DNA from: Hormiphora californensis
Taxonomy: Eukaryota; Ctenophora; Tentaculata; Cydippida; Pleurobrachiidae
Assembly: GCA_020137815.1 (NCBI GenBank)
Contig: CM035362.1
Coordinates: forward strand, 3,476,414-3,540,413
Direction: 5' to 3'
Length of the DNA stretch: 64,000 nt
Part shown: positions 13,501 through 33,291 of the stretch, piece by piece
Position numbering within the stretch: the stretch's first letter is position 1
Layout of the letters: each line of letters begins with the position of its first letter
The notes under the pieces: model-generated
The model's database searches: none
The model's input: the letters and a program-made list of their open reading frames with translations, nothing else
Told to the model about the DNA's origin: nothing
Made by a program: the position numbers and the translations under genes

Positions 13501-13506
13501 GATCAT
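1507..13506 (-). CDS. secreted cysteine-rich protein with GCC2/GCC3 (ephrin-receptor-like) repeats, 7 exons
   Basis: Exons, from the start: 13506-13455, 12999-12847, 4309-4139, 3098-2982, 2747-2456, 2152-1826, 1699-1507. All introns are GT-AG and every junction keeps phase (1,1,1,1,2,2), giving 1305 nt, about 434 aa, ending at TAG. Exon 1 encodes a signal peptide (MIPRFVVLLSLLCSLVAG). The rest is a run of units with the pattern C-x2-C-P-A-G/D-x-Y/T-S-x4-C-x2-C-P-x-G, the GCC2/GCC3 type of disulphide-rich repeat known from extracellular proteins; CPAGTYH, CPADTYSDNEMC and CPAGSYASNEAC are examples. No transmembrane segment is seen, so the product is probably secreted. Function is not known to me. 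The last exon could instead splice on at CAG|GTATAG (1511/1510), so the C terminus is slightly uncertain. Introns around exons 3, 4 and 5 are filled with tandem copies of the exon edges. Confidence 0.85.
2832..2870 (-). repeat. second copy of the exon-5 acceptor edge of the cysteine-rich gene
   Basis: This stretch repeats the 5' edge of exon 5 and its polypyrimidine/AG acceptor (genuine copy at about 2722-2760). Both contain GGTTGCCTCCGGTTCTTCTG on the plus strand; read on the minus strand the copy again gives a CAACAG acceptor followed by exon-like bases. It is followed by a GGGGTTACTA minisatellite up to 2970. Confidence 0.7.
3120..3480 (-). repeat. about 40-bp minisatellite ahead of exon 4 of the cysteine-rich gene
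   Basis: About eight to nine copies of a unit with GGTTAGTGGCAGGTTACAAC and GGAGAAGGGGTTAGAGA. On the gene's strand each unit reads CTAAC, a pyrimidine stretch, then CTTCTCCAG, so each unit looks like a 3' splice site (branch point, tract, AG). It lies immediately upstream of the exon 4 acceptor at 3099. Confidence 0.75.
3628..4205 (-). repeat. 8 x 72-bp tandem copies of the exon-3 donor edge
   Basis: Units begin at 3628, 3700, 3772, 3846, 3918, 3990, 4062 and 4134. On the gene's strand each unit carries about the last 60 bases of exon 3 (GGATCTACATCCAGTAGTGC through GATGGAAGTGTAG) followed by the donor GTAAGTAACAA. Only the copy ending at 4139 is joined to the full exon; the other seven are in the intron. 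Units are nearly identical, with sporadic A/G changes and one 2-bp insertion. Because 72 is a multiple of three, long repetitive open frames appear on the plus strand; these are by-products. Confidence 0.9.
4284..12012 (-). repeat. 47-bp satellite, about 160 copies of the exon-3 acceptor edge
   Basis: A 46-48 bp unit fills intron 2 of the cysteine-rich gene. On the gene's strand one unit reads AGTGTCCTGCAGGGACC, TACCACATTCTAACACTCTC, TACCCCCCAG. The first 22 bases match the first bases of exon 3 (4309 downward); the rest is the intron end with a CTAAC branch-point consensus, a pyrimidine tract and the AG. Each copy therefore holds a complete-looking 3' splice site. No GT donor of similar quality is seen in the unit. 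Variation is mainly in the G-run length (5-9) and CTGCAGG versus CTGCTGG. Units of 47 bp shift frame, so stops occur every three units and it is not coding. Confidence 0.95.
6843..8050. other. degraded block inside the 47-bp satellite
   Basis: Between two blocks of near-perfect units the same satellite becomes full of small deletions, lost unit boundaries and altered homopolymers, then abruptly returns to near-perfect units after about 8045. Most differences are deletions. This is the pattern expected of an unpolished consensus from error-prone long reads across a collapsed or thinly covered array, although a truly older block cannot be excluded. Confidence 0.6.
12013..12500. other. degenerate end of the satellite and unique intron DNA
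   Basis: From 12060 to 12250 there are scattered, diverged pieces of the satellite unit (TAGAATGTGGT, GTGTTAGAATGTGG) among G-runs. From 12250 to 12500 the sequence is unique, with nothing recognisable. Confidence 0.5.
12509..12617. mobile_element. MITE family A copy 1 (CAGGAACCGACCGA ends)
   Basis: A 109-bp element with inverted ends CAGGAACCGACTGA and TCGGTCGGTTCCTG, flanked by TATA on both sides (target duplication TA or TATA). The interior has CCAATCAGAAC, TCACGTGACTGG and CCAATCAGGGACC, so it carries a CACGTG E-box and CCAAT boxes. Other copies in this window: 16247, 50923, 53698, 57589 and near 61963. Confidence 0.85.
12622..12845. mobile_element. diverged copy of MITE family B (CAGTCGGACCCCGATTTA ends)
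   Basis: Starts CAGTCAAACCTCGATTTACC and contains several GGTAAATCGAGGT subrepeats, ending close to the donor of exon 2 of the cysteine-rich gene (12846). This is an older member of the family seen intact at 17119 and 18079. Confidence 0.55.
13010..13250. repeat. G-rich minisatellite (TTTTAGGAAAGAGGGGG)
   Basis: About six imperfect units with TTAGGAAAGAGGGGG, TTCATATTGG and long G-runs, in intron 1 of the cysteine-rich gene, just upstream of the exon 2 acceptor. Confidence 0.7.
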
Positions 13507-13580
13507 CTTTACAACAAAAAAGTGAGTTGCCCCTTCCCCCTCCTCTCACCTACCATTCTGCTTCCTGACTGATCCAGCCG

Positions 13581-13595
13581 GAATATATATTATAA
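13581..13595 (-). promoter_or_regulatory. possible TATA box of the cysteine-rich gene
   Basis: TATAATATATATTCC on the minus strand, about 80 bases upstream of the ATG at 13506. The position is reasonable for a core promoter with a short 5' leader. Not proven. Confidence 0.3.
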
Positions 13596-13599
13596 CTAA

Positions 13600-14660
13600 A
13601 TCTCATCAGGGCGGAGTTAAGTTTGTTCAGGGGGGGGGGGAGTGAAAATCGGATTGACTGCACTGTTATTTTATATCTATCTCACTCACAAGGATGAAAT
13701 ATCTTCTCCAATCACCCCCAACCCTCTCTCTTTCTCAACTATAATATCAATAGAATCTTCTCCTATCCTTCTCCTATTTATATATCACACCCCTCTTTCC
13801 CAACTAATATCAATAGAGCAGCTACTCTGCAGAAGGATCAAAGATACTGCCCGACAAGATAACCGTAACTTAGTTACTGTAACTAGATTCCTCGATCGAC
13901 ATATTTTGCAGATAATAATATTTTAGTTCGTATGAAATTGAATATATGGATCATTGATATGTTTCTGGTCTGTCTGGCGCCGCGGACCCCATCTGAGCGC
14001 ATCTGAGAATCAAATCGGGGTATGGCGCCGCCAAACAGCTTCTGGTCGGGTAGTGAGGGCGGAGGCATTGGGGGGTTTGTCACTGTGAAATCCGAGAGTC
14101 GTATACTAATTAAAATTAAAATTAATAATGGACGTGAATAAACGTGCGTAGTACCTCACTACCTCATCACAGGTCACATAAAGACAGCGGGACACCCTGT
14201 GCTAGTGCTGACATCATTTCTGGCGAAAACCACTCCGGTGACAGTGCAGTTACTGAAGTTTATCTTTTCCATGTGACCATGATTGACCATACAGGACCAT
14301 ACCATGATGCTGTTCTTAATTCAATATTAGTACTGCAAAATCGTTGTTTCTCTTTAATTGTCATACCTAGGAAAGGGTACGATTTCATGAATAAGTATCA
14401 GACTGTTTGAATGGGTTTATATGTCTTTAGGGGGTCATGACTTAAGAAAACCAAACAAAGATATGCAACAACAAGTAAAACAGTGAAATACTAAGTCAAA
14501 TTTTGATGAATATACACATCCTCTTCTTCGTCTACTATAGCATGTGTGAATGTCGCACATGTTTGTCCACAATCCTTTCCCCAATCATTTCTGCTTAGAC
14601 TTGAAACAGCGAATATAATGTTTTACTGGACCTTGAATCTTTCCTCGGCATGTCATTAGT
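13600..14660. other. intergenic DNA between the cysteine-rich gene and the large WD40 gene
   Basis: No gene seen. At 13970-14040 there is one copy of a small palindromic repeat with GTCTGGCGCCGCGGACCCCA and ATGGCGCCGCCAAAC; related copies occur at 15925-15995, 34440-34515 and 35020-35060. Confidence 0.5.
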
Positions 14661-14670
14661 CTCTTCAATA

Positions 14671-14785
14671 TACAGTCAGACCCCGAATACTACCGGTATG
14701 CTTGGGAGAACTGGAGAAGTAATAATTGCCCCGTAAATCGGGGTTCCAGTAAATCGGGGGCCGGTAAATCAAGGTCCAAAGCTGT
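14671..14785. mobile_element. diverged copy of MITE family B
   Basis: Starts ACAGTCAGACCCCGAATACT and contains GTAAATCGGGGTTCCAGTA and GGGGGCCGGTAAATC, as in the intact copies. Its right end has drifted. It lies just beyond the stop codon of the WD40 gene. Confidence 0.6.
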
Positions 14786-14800
14786 TACACAGCTATACCA

Positions 14801-24870
<10,070 letters not shown>

Positions 24871-25059
24871 TTCTTGATCCTCAGGGGAGAACCAATAATT
24901 GGCTCCGTTCGGTTCCTGTACAGGTGCTGTTTACAGGACTCGTCCCACCGGACCCACCACCCCCACCATCATATGATGTCGTGGTTGTGGTAGTCCCGTG
25001 AGGGAAGGTCACGTGATGAGGACGCTGCACTCCTCCTCCCTCCCTTACCTCCCCCTCTG

Positions 25060-27890
25060 CTGTCGTCATCATCTCGGCGTCTCCTTCGGTTTTGTTTGGA
25101 AGTACCGGCCGTCACCCGTCTGCATCTTGTTCATCTTCTCCTTACGCCGTTCATTCATTGATACAACTGCGATGTCAGGAGTGGAGGCGTCTGTGGTGGA
25201 TGGAACAGCGACCAGTTTCTCGAATATCGGCTCCTGGAAGGGCAGAGATAGGATCTTGGCGGCAAATGTGGGATGGGAGATAGTTTGCAACAGGGAGGAC
25301 GTTGATATTGGTGCCGGAACTACAGAAGAGCTGCCCCGTAATCAGTCACAAATGAAATTCCGTAGAGTGGTAGCACTGAACAGAATCTCACCTGCAGAAA
25401 AATATCATCAGAATATTTGATTTCAAAATCACGGAATAGAAACTATCCTTGCTATATTTTCTATACATTTCACTCACGGAGGAGGGTGTTCTTGTTGTCC
25501 CATAGTTTCAAGAAGTAATCTTCAACTGCAACGGTAACAAATATTTCCAAAGATGCTAAACCATCCAGGTCCGTTATGGGTCGAGTGTGGGAATCAGAGG
25601 CGCATTGCCTGTGAATCTGGTGAGGGGGAGAGAAGGGTAATTCTGGAAATGGAGTGAGGGAGAAATTAAAAAGTAACTAATTGTTTACCTCACAAATCCA
25701 AACACGAGTGTTTTAACAGAAAACCCTATTATATCGAGTTCTCCTGAGGACACAATCCCCACAAATCACAGTAATTGTTTACCTCCACATATGGTTCACA
25801 TAGTGCCGTTGTATTGTCCACTAGGGTGGTATGGAGACTGTCTCTGTCTAGAATACTAGGGAAGTTGATCAGAGTCATCGTGTTTTGTTGGGTGAGAAGG
25901 AGGTGCGTATCAACTATCTGAGGGAGGAAGGTCTGAGCATGAGTGGGATGGAGGTTGGGGGACAACAGGCGCTCTGTAGGGATAATCAAAGTACAAATGC
26001 CATAGCCCACATCTTGATAGCTGCATCTGTGCAGTGTGGTTAGAAAGTTAAAATTAAAAGTCAGTTTAGAGCTCCTACCATGAACAAAGAAAGGGATGTT
26101 GTGAGAGTCAGAACATGCCGCAGGTTTATCGCTAAACTGTTATCTGAAATAATAAATATTACAAACAAACAACAAAACAAACAACAAACAAACAAACAAA
26201 CAAACAAACAAACAAACAAACAAACAAACAAACAAACAAACAAACAAACAAACAAACAAACAAACAAACAAACAAACAAACAAACAAACAAACAAACAAA
26301 CAAACAAACAAACAAACAAACAAACAAACAAACAAACAAACAAACAAACAAACAACAAAACAAACAAACAAACAAACACACAAACACACAAACACACAAA
26401 CACTGACCAGTCGAGATGGAAAGGATGTAGACGGAGATGTAGAGGGGAGTCTCCCCTGTTAAAACTGCCATACAGCACTTGTTTTTACTCTCCCCTGCCG
26501 GTGAAGATACCTGAGAAACACGATATAATATTAAGAGGGCGCCGAGAGGGTGAGGAGCTGAGGTGAAGATACCTGAGAAGCACGTGATAATATTAAGAGG
26601 GGATCACTAGTGCGCCAAAAGGGTGAGGGGGTTCGGTATGTATGGATCCGAGCTGTTTGGAAGTGTGTTTGATACATTTCGGGTAGTGGACCCTTGGGGG
26701 AGTGGGTGTGTGTCAGGGGCCGCGGTGGGTGTTAGTGGACGAATTTATGAGCCCAAAAGTACAGACTGCGTTTACGCAAATGGAATACACTACGATCAGA
26801 TCAAGGCATGATCTGGAAAATACTTGGTAACGAAGTAACCCTTGTCAGCGAAGGGGTTATTTCGTAACCAAGTAGAAAAACGTGGTCAAGTAAATGAAGA
26901 CATGAAAAAAAATATATCTCACCATATCCCGGACAACTCCCCGTTCAAGATTGATGGTTGGGGGAAGTTGGATCCAATCAGGAGCATCAGAAACCATCAA
27001 CTGCCCATCCTGGGTACCTACCAGTATCTGTTAGGGGAGGGGGACGATTTAATGACCGTCCTGGGTAGTGAGTACCTGTAACTAGTATGATCTGTAGGGA
27101 GATTAATTGGCTGAAAGTTTGCATTAATTACCACAGTGATTAATTAATTACCACAGTGATTAACTAATTAATTAATTACCACAGTGATTAACTAATTAAC
27201 TAATTACCACAGCAAGAAGAGTTTCGTTCCTGTTTTTATTGCGTTTAGCAGCGGGTAGCCAGTAGGGAATACTCAGATACGCCTCACACAAAGCCGCCAC
27301 CCTCTGTCCCTCTGTTTGGTAGATTTGGTTCAGACTACCGGGGTGAGTTTCACAGTTGTATCCCTCCAGACACCTGTGTGTGGGGATATATAGAGTCAGA
27401 GAACGAGTCTTATGACTCATACTCATATTAATTGTTTTATTACCCTTGATCTGTGTTGAGAATGAATGTTGTGTTTTTTGTGGATGAAAAGGCGCTGTGT
27501 TGTAGGTTGAGGTTACATGTTCCGGTTGTGTTAAACACCGTCGTTATCACCTCTCCATCCCTGTAACGTACATTTATATTGTGTTAAACGAGATTTGGAA
27601 ATATTTTCTAGGATTTGGAACCCCTGTCACACTCTGAATAGATGATTCAACCCGAAATGAAGTGGGTGTTGTTCCAAAAAAGATTGATGTTTTACAACTA
27701 AAACACCACAAGTTTGCCTAGCTAGAGCCTAGACCCCCTTTCGCGCCCCTTTTTTTATAAAATAAAATAAAATGGGTTTGAACAAAACAACAAGTACCTG
27801 ATACACAGAAGACGGAGTCCTCCATCCTCGGTTTCACATATCAGCTGACCCTCACCAGTTCTTCTCATCCGGTGGACCTGCAGGAATCAT
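25060..27890 (-). CDS. central exons of the large WD40 protein
   Basis: Minus-strand exons with good splice sites can be read at about 27888-27798, 27570-27460, 27372-27205, 27020-26935, 26512-26405, 26157-26081, 26010-25790, 25620-25480 and 25400-25060. They encode beta-propeller-like blades: GEGQLICETEDGGLRLLCI, ILVGTQDGQLMVSD, and LEIFVTVAVEDYFLKLWDN with the closing WD-type LKLWDN. One exon carries CLEGYNCETHPGSLNQIY, which lies between blades. Large tandem-propeller proteins of this type (WDR87/WDR97-like and relatives) are mostly linked to cilia in animals; that link is family knowledge, not shown here. The (AAAC)n tract lies in an intron. Joining to the exons at 31.3-32.9 kb is inferred. 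Confidence 0.6.
26169..26384. repeat. (CAAA)n microsatellite
   Basis: About 50 copies of CAAA/AACA, between two exons of the WD40 gene; ends in a short CACAAACA tract. All open frames in it are repeats without meaning. Confidence 0.95.
26822..26876. repeat. small inverted repeat CTTGGTAACGAAGTAACCC
   Basis: CTTGGTAACGAAGTAACCCTT faces GGGGTTATTTCGTAACCAAG, giving a hairpin of about 18 bp arms. Same family at 21648, 30252 and 48318. Confidence 0.7.
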
Positions 27891-28167
27891 GTTCATTTTA
27901 TTATGTTCAGTTTACAATTTACAATCATTTTATGACCAGTTTTCCGGCCATAGCAAGCACTTGCCAGTGCTATGATTTAACGTGACTCCATTTAACGAGA
28001 AAAGTAGGGTAACAGTCCTTCCCTTCGATCTCTTTCTCTCTAGGGGTTCTTTCCACGTGCCTATAATAGCACCAAGATAAAAAAGATCATCAGACAACAT
28101 CAGACAACCGTTATGCACGTGCTCTGTTGGTCTCTCTCTCTATAACTCTCTATAGAGAGAGAGACCA

Positions 28168-28362
28168 ACATAGCATTGGCCTGGCAGCAAAATGGCAGAG
28201 TTGTGTTCTAGCTCGGTGAGAGAGAGAGAGCGGTTGAGCAAGGGAAGTTATAGAGTAGTAAAAGTTTTACTACTCTATAACTTTCCTTGCTCAACCGCTC
28301 TCTCTCTCTCTCTCTCTCACCGAGCTAGAACACAACTCTGCCATTTTGCTGTTAGGCCAATG
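28168..28362. repeat. foldback repeat centred at about 28266
   Basis: Arms of about 95 bases, from CAAAATGGCAGAGTTGTGTT to AACACAACTCTGCCATTTTG, meet at AGTAGTAAAAGTTTTACTAC. A degraded relative follows at about 28730-28870, and pieces appear at 32155-32230 (GAGCATTGGCCTGAC). Confidence 0.8.
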
Positions 28363-28383
28363 CTCTGACCACAGTTCTCGCAC

Positions 28384-29024
28384 GCTCCGAGAATAGGGTC
28401 AGGCAAATGCTTTTACAGCCATTAATCATTATGTTTTTCTACCTTTACTTTTCTATAGTTTGACTCTGATCTAAACAGTAAACCTACAGTTCAAGCTACC
28501 TGTATATCAGCGAAAAAATTCATGAATATTACCACTGAATATCATACTACTTACTAAGCAAATTGTGTGACACATGTCACCTAGCAACTACACTTGCACG
28601 TGCAATTATTAGAGGGACTTGGAGATCTCTCTCCCGGTTGCAGTTGGGTACCAAGGGAAGTCTCTTCTGCATACTTCTTTTTAACATGTTCTGAGAGCCA
28701 CTCATGCCTGCGCAAATGCAAGTTTATCTAGCTCGTGGAACGGCTGAGGGAAGTAGAGATAACAGTTTACACTAACTGTTCTTCTGCTAACCGATCTCTC
28801 TCTCTTCCCACCGAGCTGAACACAATGCTCCATCTGTTAGGCCAATCTCTGACGCAGTTCATCACGCTCCGAGAATAGGGTCAGGCAAATGCTTTTACAG
28901 CATTAATCATTATGTTTTTCTACCTTTACTTTTCTATAGTTTGACTCTGATCTAAACAGTAAACCTACAGTTCAAGCTACCTGTATATCAGCGAAAAAAT
29001 TCATGAATATTACCACTGAATATA
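28384..29024 (+). repeat. 160-bp direct duplication (28384-28543 and 28867-29024)
   Basis: Two almost identical copies start CTCCGAGAATAGGGTCAGGC and end ATTACCACTGAATAT, 483 bases apart. The second ends about 57 bases before the start codon of the secreted two-domain protein, so it is in or near that gene's promoter. The foldback before copy 1 is intact, the one before copy 2 full of small deletions. Confidence 0.8.
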
Positions 29025-29080
29025 TTCAGAAAGTAATTTTGATATAATAGATCTCCAGTCTCCTTGATACATAGCAAGAT

Positions 29081-30759
29081 ATGATCCGTGGAACCTTACT
29101 AGTACTGATGACCATGAATCACTTCTGCTGTGCTGTTTCAGAGACTACAGGTAAGTAACCGATGTGTGTTCATGTGATATCCCGTATATCATGATTCATG
29201 TCAAATCCAAAAAATCGCCGAACCCCGAAATTACTTTTAATTTATTGTCCTTTGCCAATTCAGCAATGCTGATTTGATTTAAATTTGTTGTGTGCACTGT
29301 GCTAACCCCTTGCCATGTTCGACCCTAACATTCACAACAAATCTCTAATCTCCCCCCCCCCCCCCCCAGATCAGTGGAAAGCAGTAACGGACGAGAAGAT
29401 CACCTGGGACCTAGAACACACGTCAATAGAGATAAAGACTAACTCAACAATTGGGAGCAACGAATTGATCCGGATGGTCATCTACGATGATCCTGGACCT
29501 GAGGGATGGCTTGCCTCCATAGTCATAGAATTTAAAGTACAACTACAAATGCGTGTAGGATATTGCAATCTAGGCGCAACTGAACTCAACAACGCTCCGC
29601 AGACAACAGATAAAATCTGGCTAATCATCAAGACCGAGACCGCGCTTCACATCTACTGTAATGGGGTGCACCAACACTCAACAACTTTTGCTAATGTTGA
29701 CGAGAGTAAGAAGGAGGGGTGTGTTGAAAAGTGGCAGGGAGATAAGGTGGGATTTGTGAGATTTCACACATACTCAACAATTGCTGGAGATCAAATTGAC
29801 ACAGCATCTGATTACTATAGACCAGGTGATGATCAATTAATTATTTAGTCGTTAATTTACAATTAGAGAGCTAATAGAGTGTGCTATTTCTTGGTCCCCC
29901 TTCTCTCCTGCTAGGGGAGCCCCAAATGGGGAGTGAAACACGTTATCACACAGGCAGCGATCATACTTTTACGTGTGAACAGTACAAACCAAAGAGTCAG
30001 AGAATCGAATGACTAATTAACTTATTAAATATCATAACAACTAACAGGTTGGCTCCGGATAGGACTCAACCAATCGTTACCATGGAACCTGGAGAATACC
30101 GTTCTGGAAATCCTTAGCTACACCCAGACAACAGGAAATATCAGTGCTACAATTCTCGGGGAGGGGGAGGAGTATTTAGGAAGGGTTACCATCGTGTAAG
30201 TTTAGATCGAAGGAGATGCAGCCATATTGAAAGAACCTCGATTTAACCTTGGTAATGAAATTACCACTCCGCACGAGCAACGTAAATGGGTGACTTCGCA
30301 ACCAAGATTCAACCTCGATTTAACCTCGATTCAACCTCGATTTAACCTCGATTCAACCTCGATTTAACCTCGATTCAACCTCGATTTAACCTCGATTCAA
30401 CCTCGATTTAACCTCGATTCAACCTCGATTTAACCTCGATTCAACCTCGATTCAACCTCACCTATTCACACAGGTTCGAAGAAGATTCAGTTTCATACCA
30501 AATTAGTGACTGCCTCGACAGTAAACCCTTGCCGGTACAACCGACCCTGGTAACCCATGGTAACGTGTGGAGAGTCCTAAAAACTAGCAAAACTCTTCTG
30601 GCGTGGTGTAATGATGTGATAGTTCTGAACTATGTTTTCTCCGAGAGTTCGGATCAAGAATGCCAGAAACAGTGGGGTGGTGGCGGAGTGGAGTTTGTCA
30701 AATTAACCAGTAGCGGATATGGTTTTTACCGACAAGGATTCATTCTACCAGGTTTGTAA
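29081..30759 (+). CDS. secreted protein with two related domains, 4 exons, nested in the WD40 gene
   Basis: Exons 29081-29150, 29370-29823, 30048-30195 and 30474-30759; GT-AG junctions with phases 1, 1 and 2, stop TAA. Exon 1 encodes a signal peptide (MIRGTLLVLMTMNHFCCAVS). Two halves look related: IWLIIKTETALHIYCNGV ... CVEKWQGDKVGFVRF in exon 2, and VWRVLKTSKTLLAWCNDV ... ECQKQWGGGGVEFVKL in exon 4, sharing the spaced W, KT, L, CN-V, CxxxW and V-F-V/F positions. The first half is reminiscent of the farnesoic-acid-O-methyltransferase-like (Methyltransf_FA) lectin-like fold seen in secreted invertebrate proteins; this is a guess. It lies on the opposite strand within the 27.9-31.3 kb interval of the minus-strand WD40 exons. 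The acceptor of exon 2 follows a 17-base C-run. An alternative donor at CCAG|GTTTGTAAC could extend the gene. Confidence 0.75.
30303..30457. repeat. 22-bp minisatellite (AACCTCGATTTAACCTCGATTC)
   Basis: About seven units alternating AACCTCGATTT and AACCTCGATTC, in intron 3 of the secreted two-domain gene, 16 bases before the exon 4 acceptor. A hairpin repeat CTTGGTAATGAAATTACC ... GACTTCGCAACCAAG (30252-30305) borders it. Confidence 0.85.
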
Positions 30760-30942
30760 CAAGTATCAACCCACCCCCGACCCCCGTTTAAGGTGGGGGC
30801 TGTGCCACCACACCCCCGTTTTGGGCCCGGGGCACTTGCCAGTGCTATGATAAGTTGATAAAATTCATAAGATGCCGTCTGTATATCGTATTTCATGATA
30901 TCACCAAGTTTTGAAAACTTTTAGGGGTGGAATAGCCACTTA

Positions 30943-31015
30943 GGGTCAGCACACGCCTACAACAAAATTAAAATTTTGATTTTAATTTTGTCGTAGGTGT
31001 GTGCCGACCCTTAGC
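30943..31015. repeat. short perfect palindromic element
   Basis: AGGGTCAGCACACGCCTAC faces GTAGGTGTGTGCCGACCCT around AACAAAATTAAAATTTTG; arms about 33 bases with two mismatches. A typical tiny foldback MITE. Confidence 0.75.
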
Positions 31016-31309
31016 CCAAATTCTTCCGCCTTTCAAACAATCCTAATTCTTAACTTTGCGAACCCATACGCCAAAGTAACTTAGATATTAACAACCTACG
31101 TCCTACATACCATATATTCAAGCAAGTGAAACATCAAGCAATTCAAAAATGAACTTTCAAATTGTGAAATTCATGCTTGTGTCAGATCTTTTCGTGCATG
31201 TTAATTATGACTTTCTACCTAGTCTCACTCGCCCTGAGTTCCACCAAATTGAAGGGCGATAGAAATGTACATCGCTTCTAATACATTCGGACCCTAATTG
31301 TGTACTACA

Positions 31310-32895
31310 TACCTGAGAGAAGACTTTGTTTACAAGCTGCTCCACCTTGAGAGAGATTCCACACCTTGACACAGTACTTGGTGTTGTACGCTAGGCTGTT
31401 CCTGTCCAGAACTCGGAGATTCGCCATCTTGTCACCAGTCATTACATTGTACATCTGAGGAGGGAGGGAGTTACCATGGTTACCATATTGGCATGGTTAC
31501 CACATTGGTTACCATATTGGTTACCACGTTGGTTACCACAGTATAGTTACCATGGTTACACGAACTTTATTTTATCAAAGAACGTGTCCCTTACCTCTTC
31601 CAGTGAACTCAGTCGGATGACTTTTATCGTTTTATCCGCACTCACAGTAATGAGAAGACCCATGCCGTAGTGCACCTCGAGACCGGATAACCGTGCCTGG
31701 TGGGCCTTCATGTTGTGAAGGTTCTGGTGGGTTTTTGTACTCCATATATTCACAGAGCCGTCCTGGTGGCCTAGGGAAGAGAGGGGAACATGGTTTTAGA
31801 ATTAAGATATAGTTGCCATGGCAACAGTTAAAAGCTACGTACCCTCCTAGTCCCCGTGAGTCATATCTTTACCAACCCATTATTACTTATTAATCAACAA
31901 TTTATCACAAACTATTACCCGTTATCAGATAGTCCAGAGTGGTATAAAGGGATGCCAGACTGATGGTCGTTGGAAAGTGTGTCTTTACCACAAACTTGAG
32001 TGCGTACGTGTTCGCATCGACCACTGATACCTGGTGTTCAGCTGCTATAGCAAGCTGAAAACGAAATAACAGAAGGATTAGAAAAACATCCAAACTTGTT
32101 GAGTAATACTCAACAAATCCAAACTATATCAAGATCTTAAATCAATGTTCATCTGTCAGAGCATTGGCCTGACCCATTCTCGTTTCTCTCACGCGCGAGA
32201 ACTGTGGTTAGAGCATTGGCCTGACAGATGTTCATCTCACTGACCTGAACAGATCTCTCGTCAACAGTGATGCATGTCACCCACTCATCCTCCAAACTCG
32301 GGTAGAACGGCTGCCCTTTTAGCAACTTCATTCTAGTTGCCTCCGAGAGGGGTGTTTTGGGCTCATTTTTGTTCACTTCTCGGAAACTCAGAGTTGTCAC
32401 CTCACTGATCCCACCCAACAGTATATCTTTCTTGAACGGATTATAGACAGGATACGTCGCCGGCTTCGATAATTCTATACATTCCACTTCAATGAGAGTC
32501 GGCACGCTCGTAAAAACCCGGAGTTTCCCGTCGCCGCAAAGAGCCACACCGACCGCCAGACTGTGTACAATAATGAAACTGTTGATTCGGTACTGGAGTT
32601 TCAGTTTGCAATTTCGATGCTGTGCCGTACTCCAAATATGCAGAATGGACTTGGTGGCGAGACTCTGGACCGCAATGAACGTTTCACCACCAAAACTAGA
32701 CTGTTGCAGGCCAGATAATCAATTGCATGGTTAAAATTAAACGTCTTTTTTAGCTGTAAACCCGATGTCAGCGAGATGTTGTAGTGGGGATCTTGTTGGA
32801 TAGCTTTCAGATCCTGTTCTGTTCTGCGCCACGACCACGCATTGTTGTCAGGCGAATACTTGGGGTTAGTGCTTAAAGTTGCTCAAGTCGCTCAT
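31310..32895 (-). CDS. N-terminal WD40 exons of a large beta-propeller protein
   Basis: Exons at about 32870-32245 (with one frame disturbance), 32054-31918, 31770-31594 and 31456-31313. Blade sequences are clear: ETFIAVQSLATKSILHIWST, KLRVFTSVPTLIEV, HQVSVVDANTYALKFVVKT, GHQDGSVNIWSTKTHQNL, MGLLITVSADKTIKVIRLSS and YNTKYCVKVWNLS, with the GH...SADKTIK signature of WD40 repeats. The proposed start ATG at 32895 (MSDLSNFKH) runs into a stop after nine codons, and a frame change is needed around 32865 and again near 32695 (CAACAGTCTAGTTTTGG). These may be short introns or consensus errors. The 5' end is about 400 bp from the phosphodiesterase start on the other strand, so a shared promoter region is likely. 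Confidence 0.7.
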
Positions 32896-33291
32896 CTCAG
32901 CTGGTATTCATATGTGTCAGAGCGGTTCAATCTTCAAGGGGAGAGTAACGAGTAAAAGATTGCACGTGCAGTGTCAGAACTGCATGGCAACAGAAATAAC
33001 CGAGGATGTAAGTTTGTAGGGGTTATTAAAGCCCAAAAGAATGGTAGAATTAGTGAGTTTTAAGGCAGAATTATATCGTACTCAACCTCTAATTCGACTA
33101 ACCTATCGCCTAAACAAGACTAAACAACATTGGGAATGTTTTCAAGGGTACTAACGAGTCGCTGGAAGCACTAAGAACAATCACTCTCATTCACCACGCA
33201 ACCAGCAATATTTGCACGTGCAGACCAACAGTTACTGCCTTTTCGTTTTCGTTTCGTGGAATTTCGTTGTGTTATCATGCTGTGAGATCTT
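32896..33291. promoter_or_regulatory. divergent intergenic region between the WD40 and PDE genes
   Basis: About 400 bases separate the two head-to-head reading frames. No TATA box is obvious. TTGCACGTGCA-type palindromic words (TTGCACGTGCAG near 32960 and 33210) occur twice and could be binding sites; this is pattern only. Confidence 0.35.

Noticed and set aside
26061-26478. Long open frames of LFVCLFVC or NKQTNKQT repeats
   Set aside because: These are (CAAA)n microsatellite translations.
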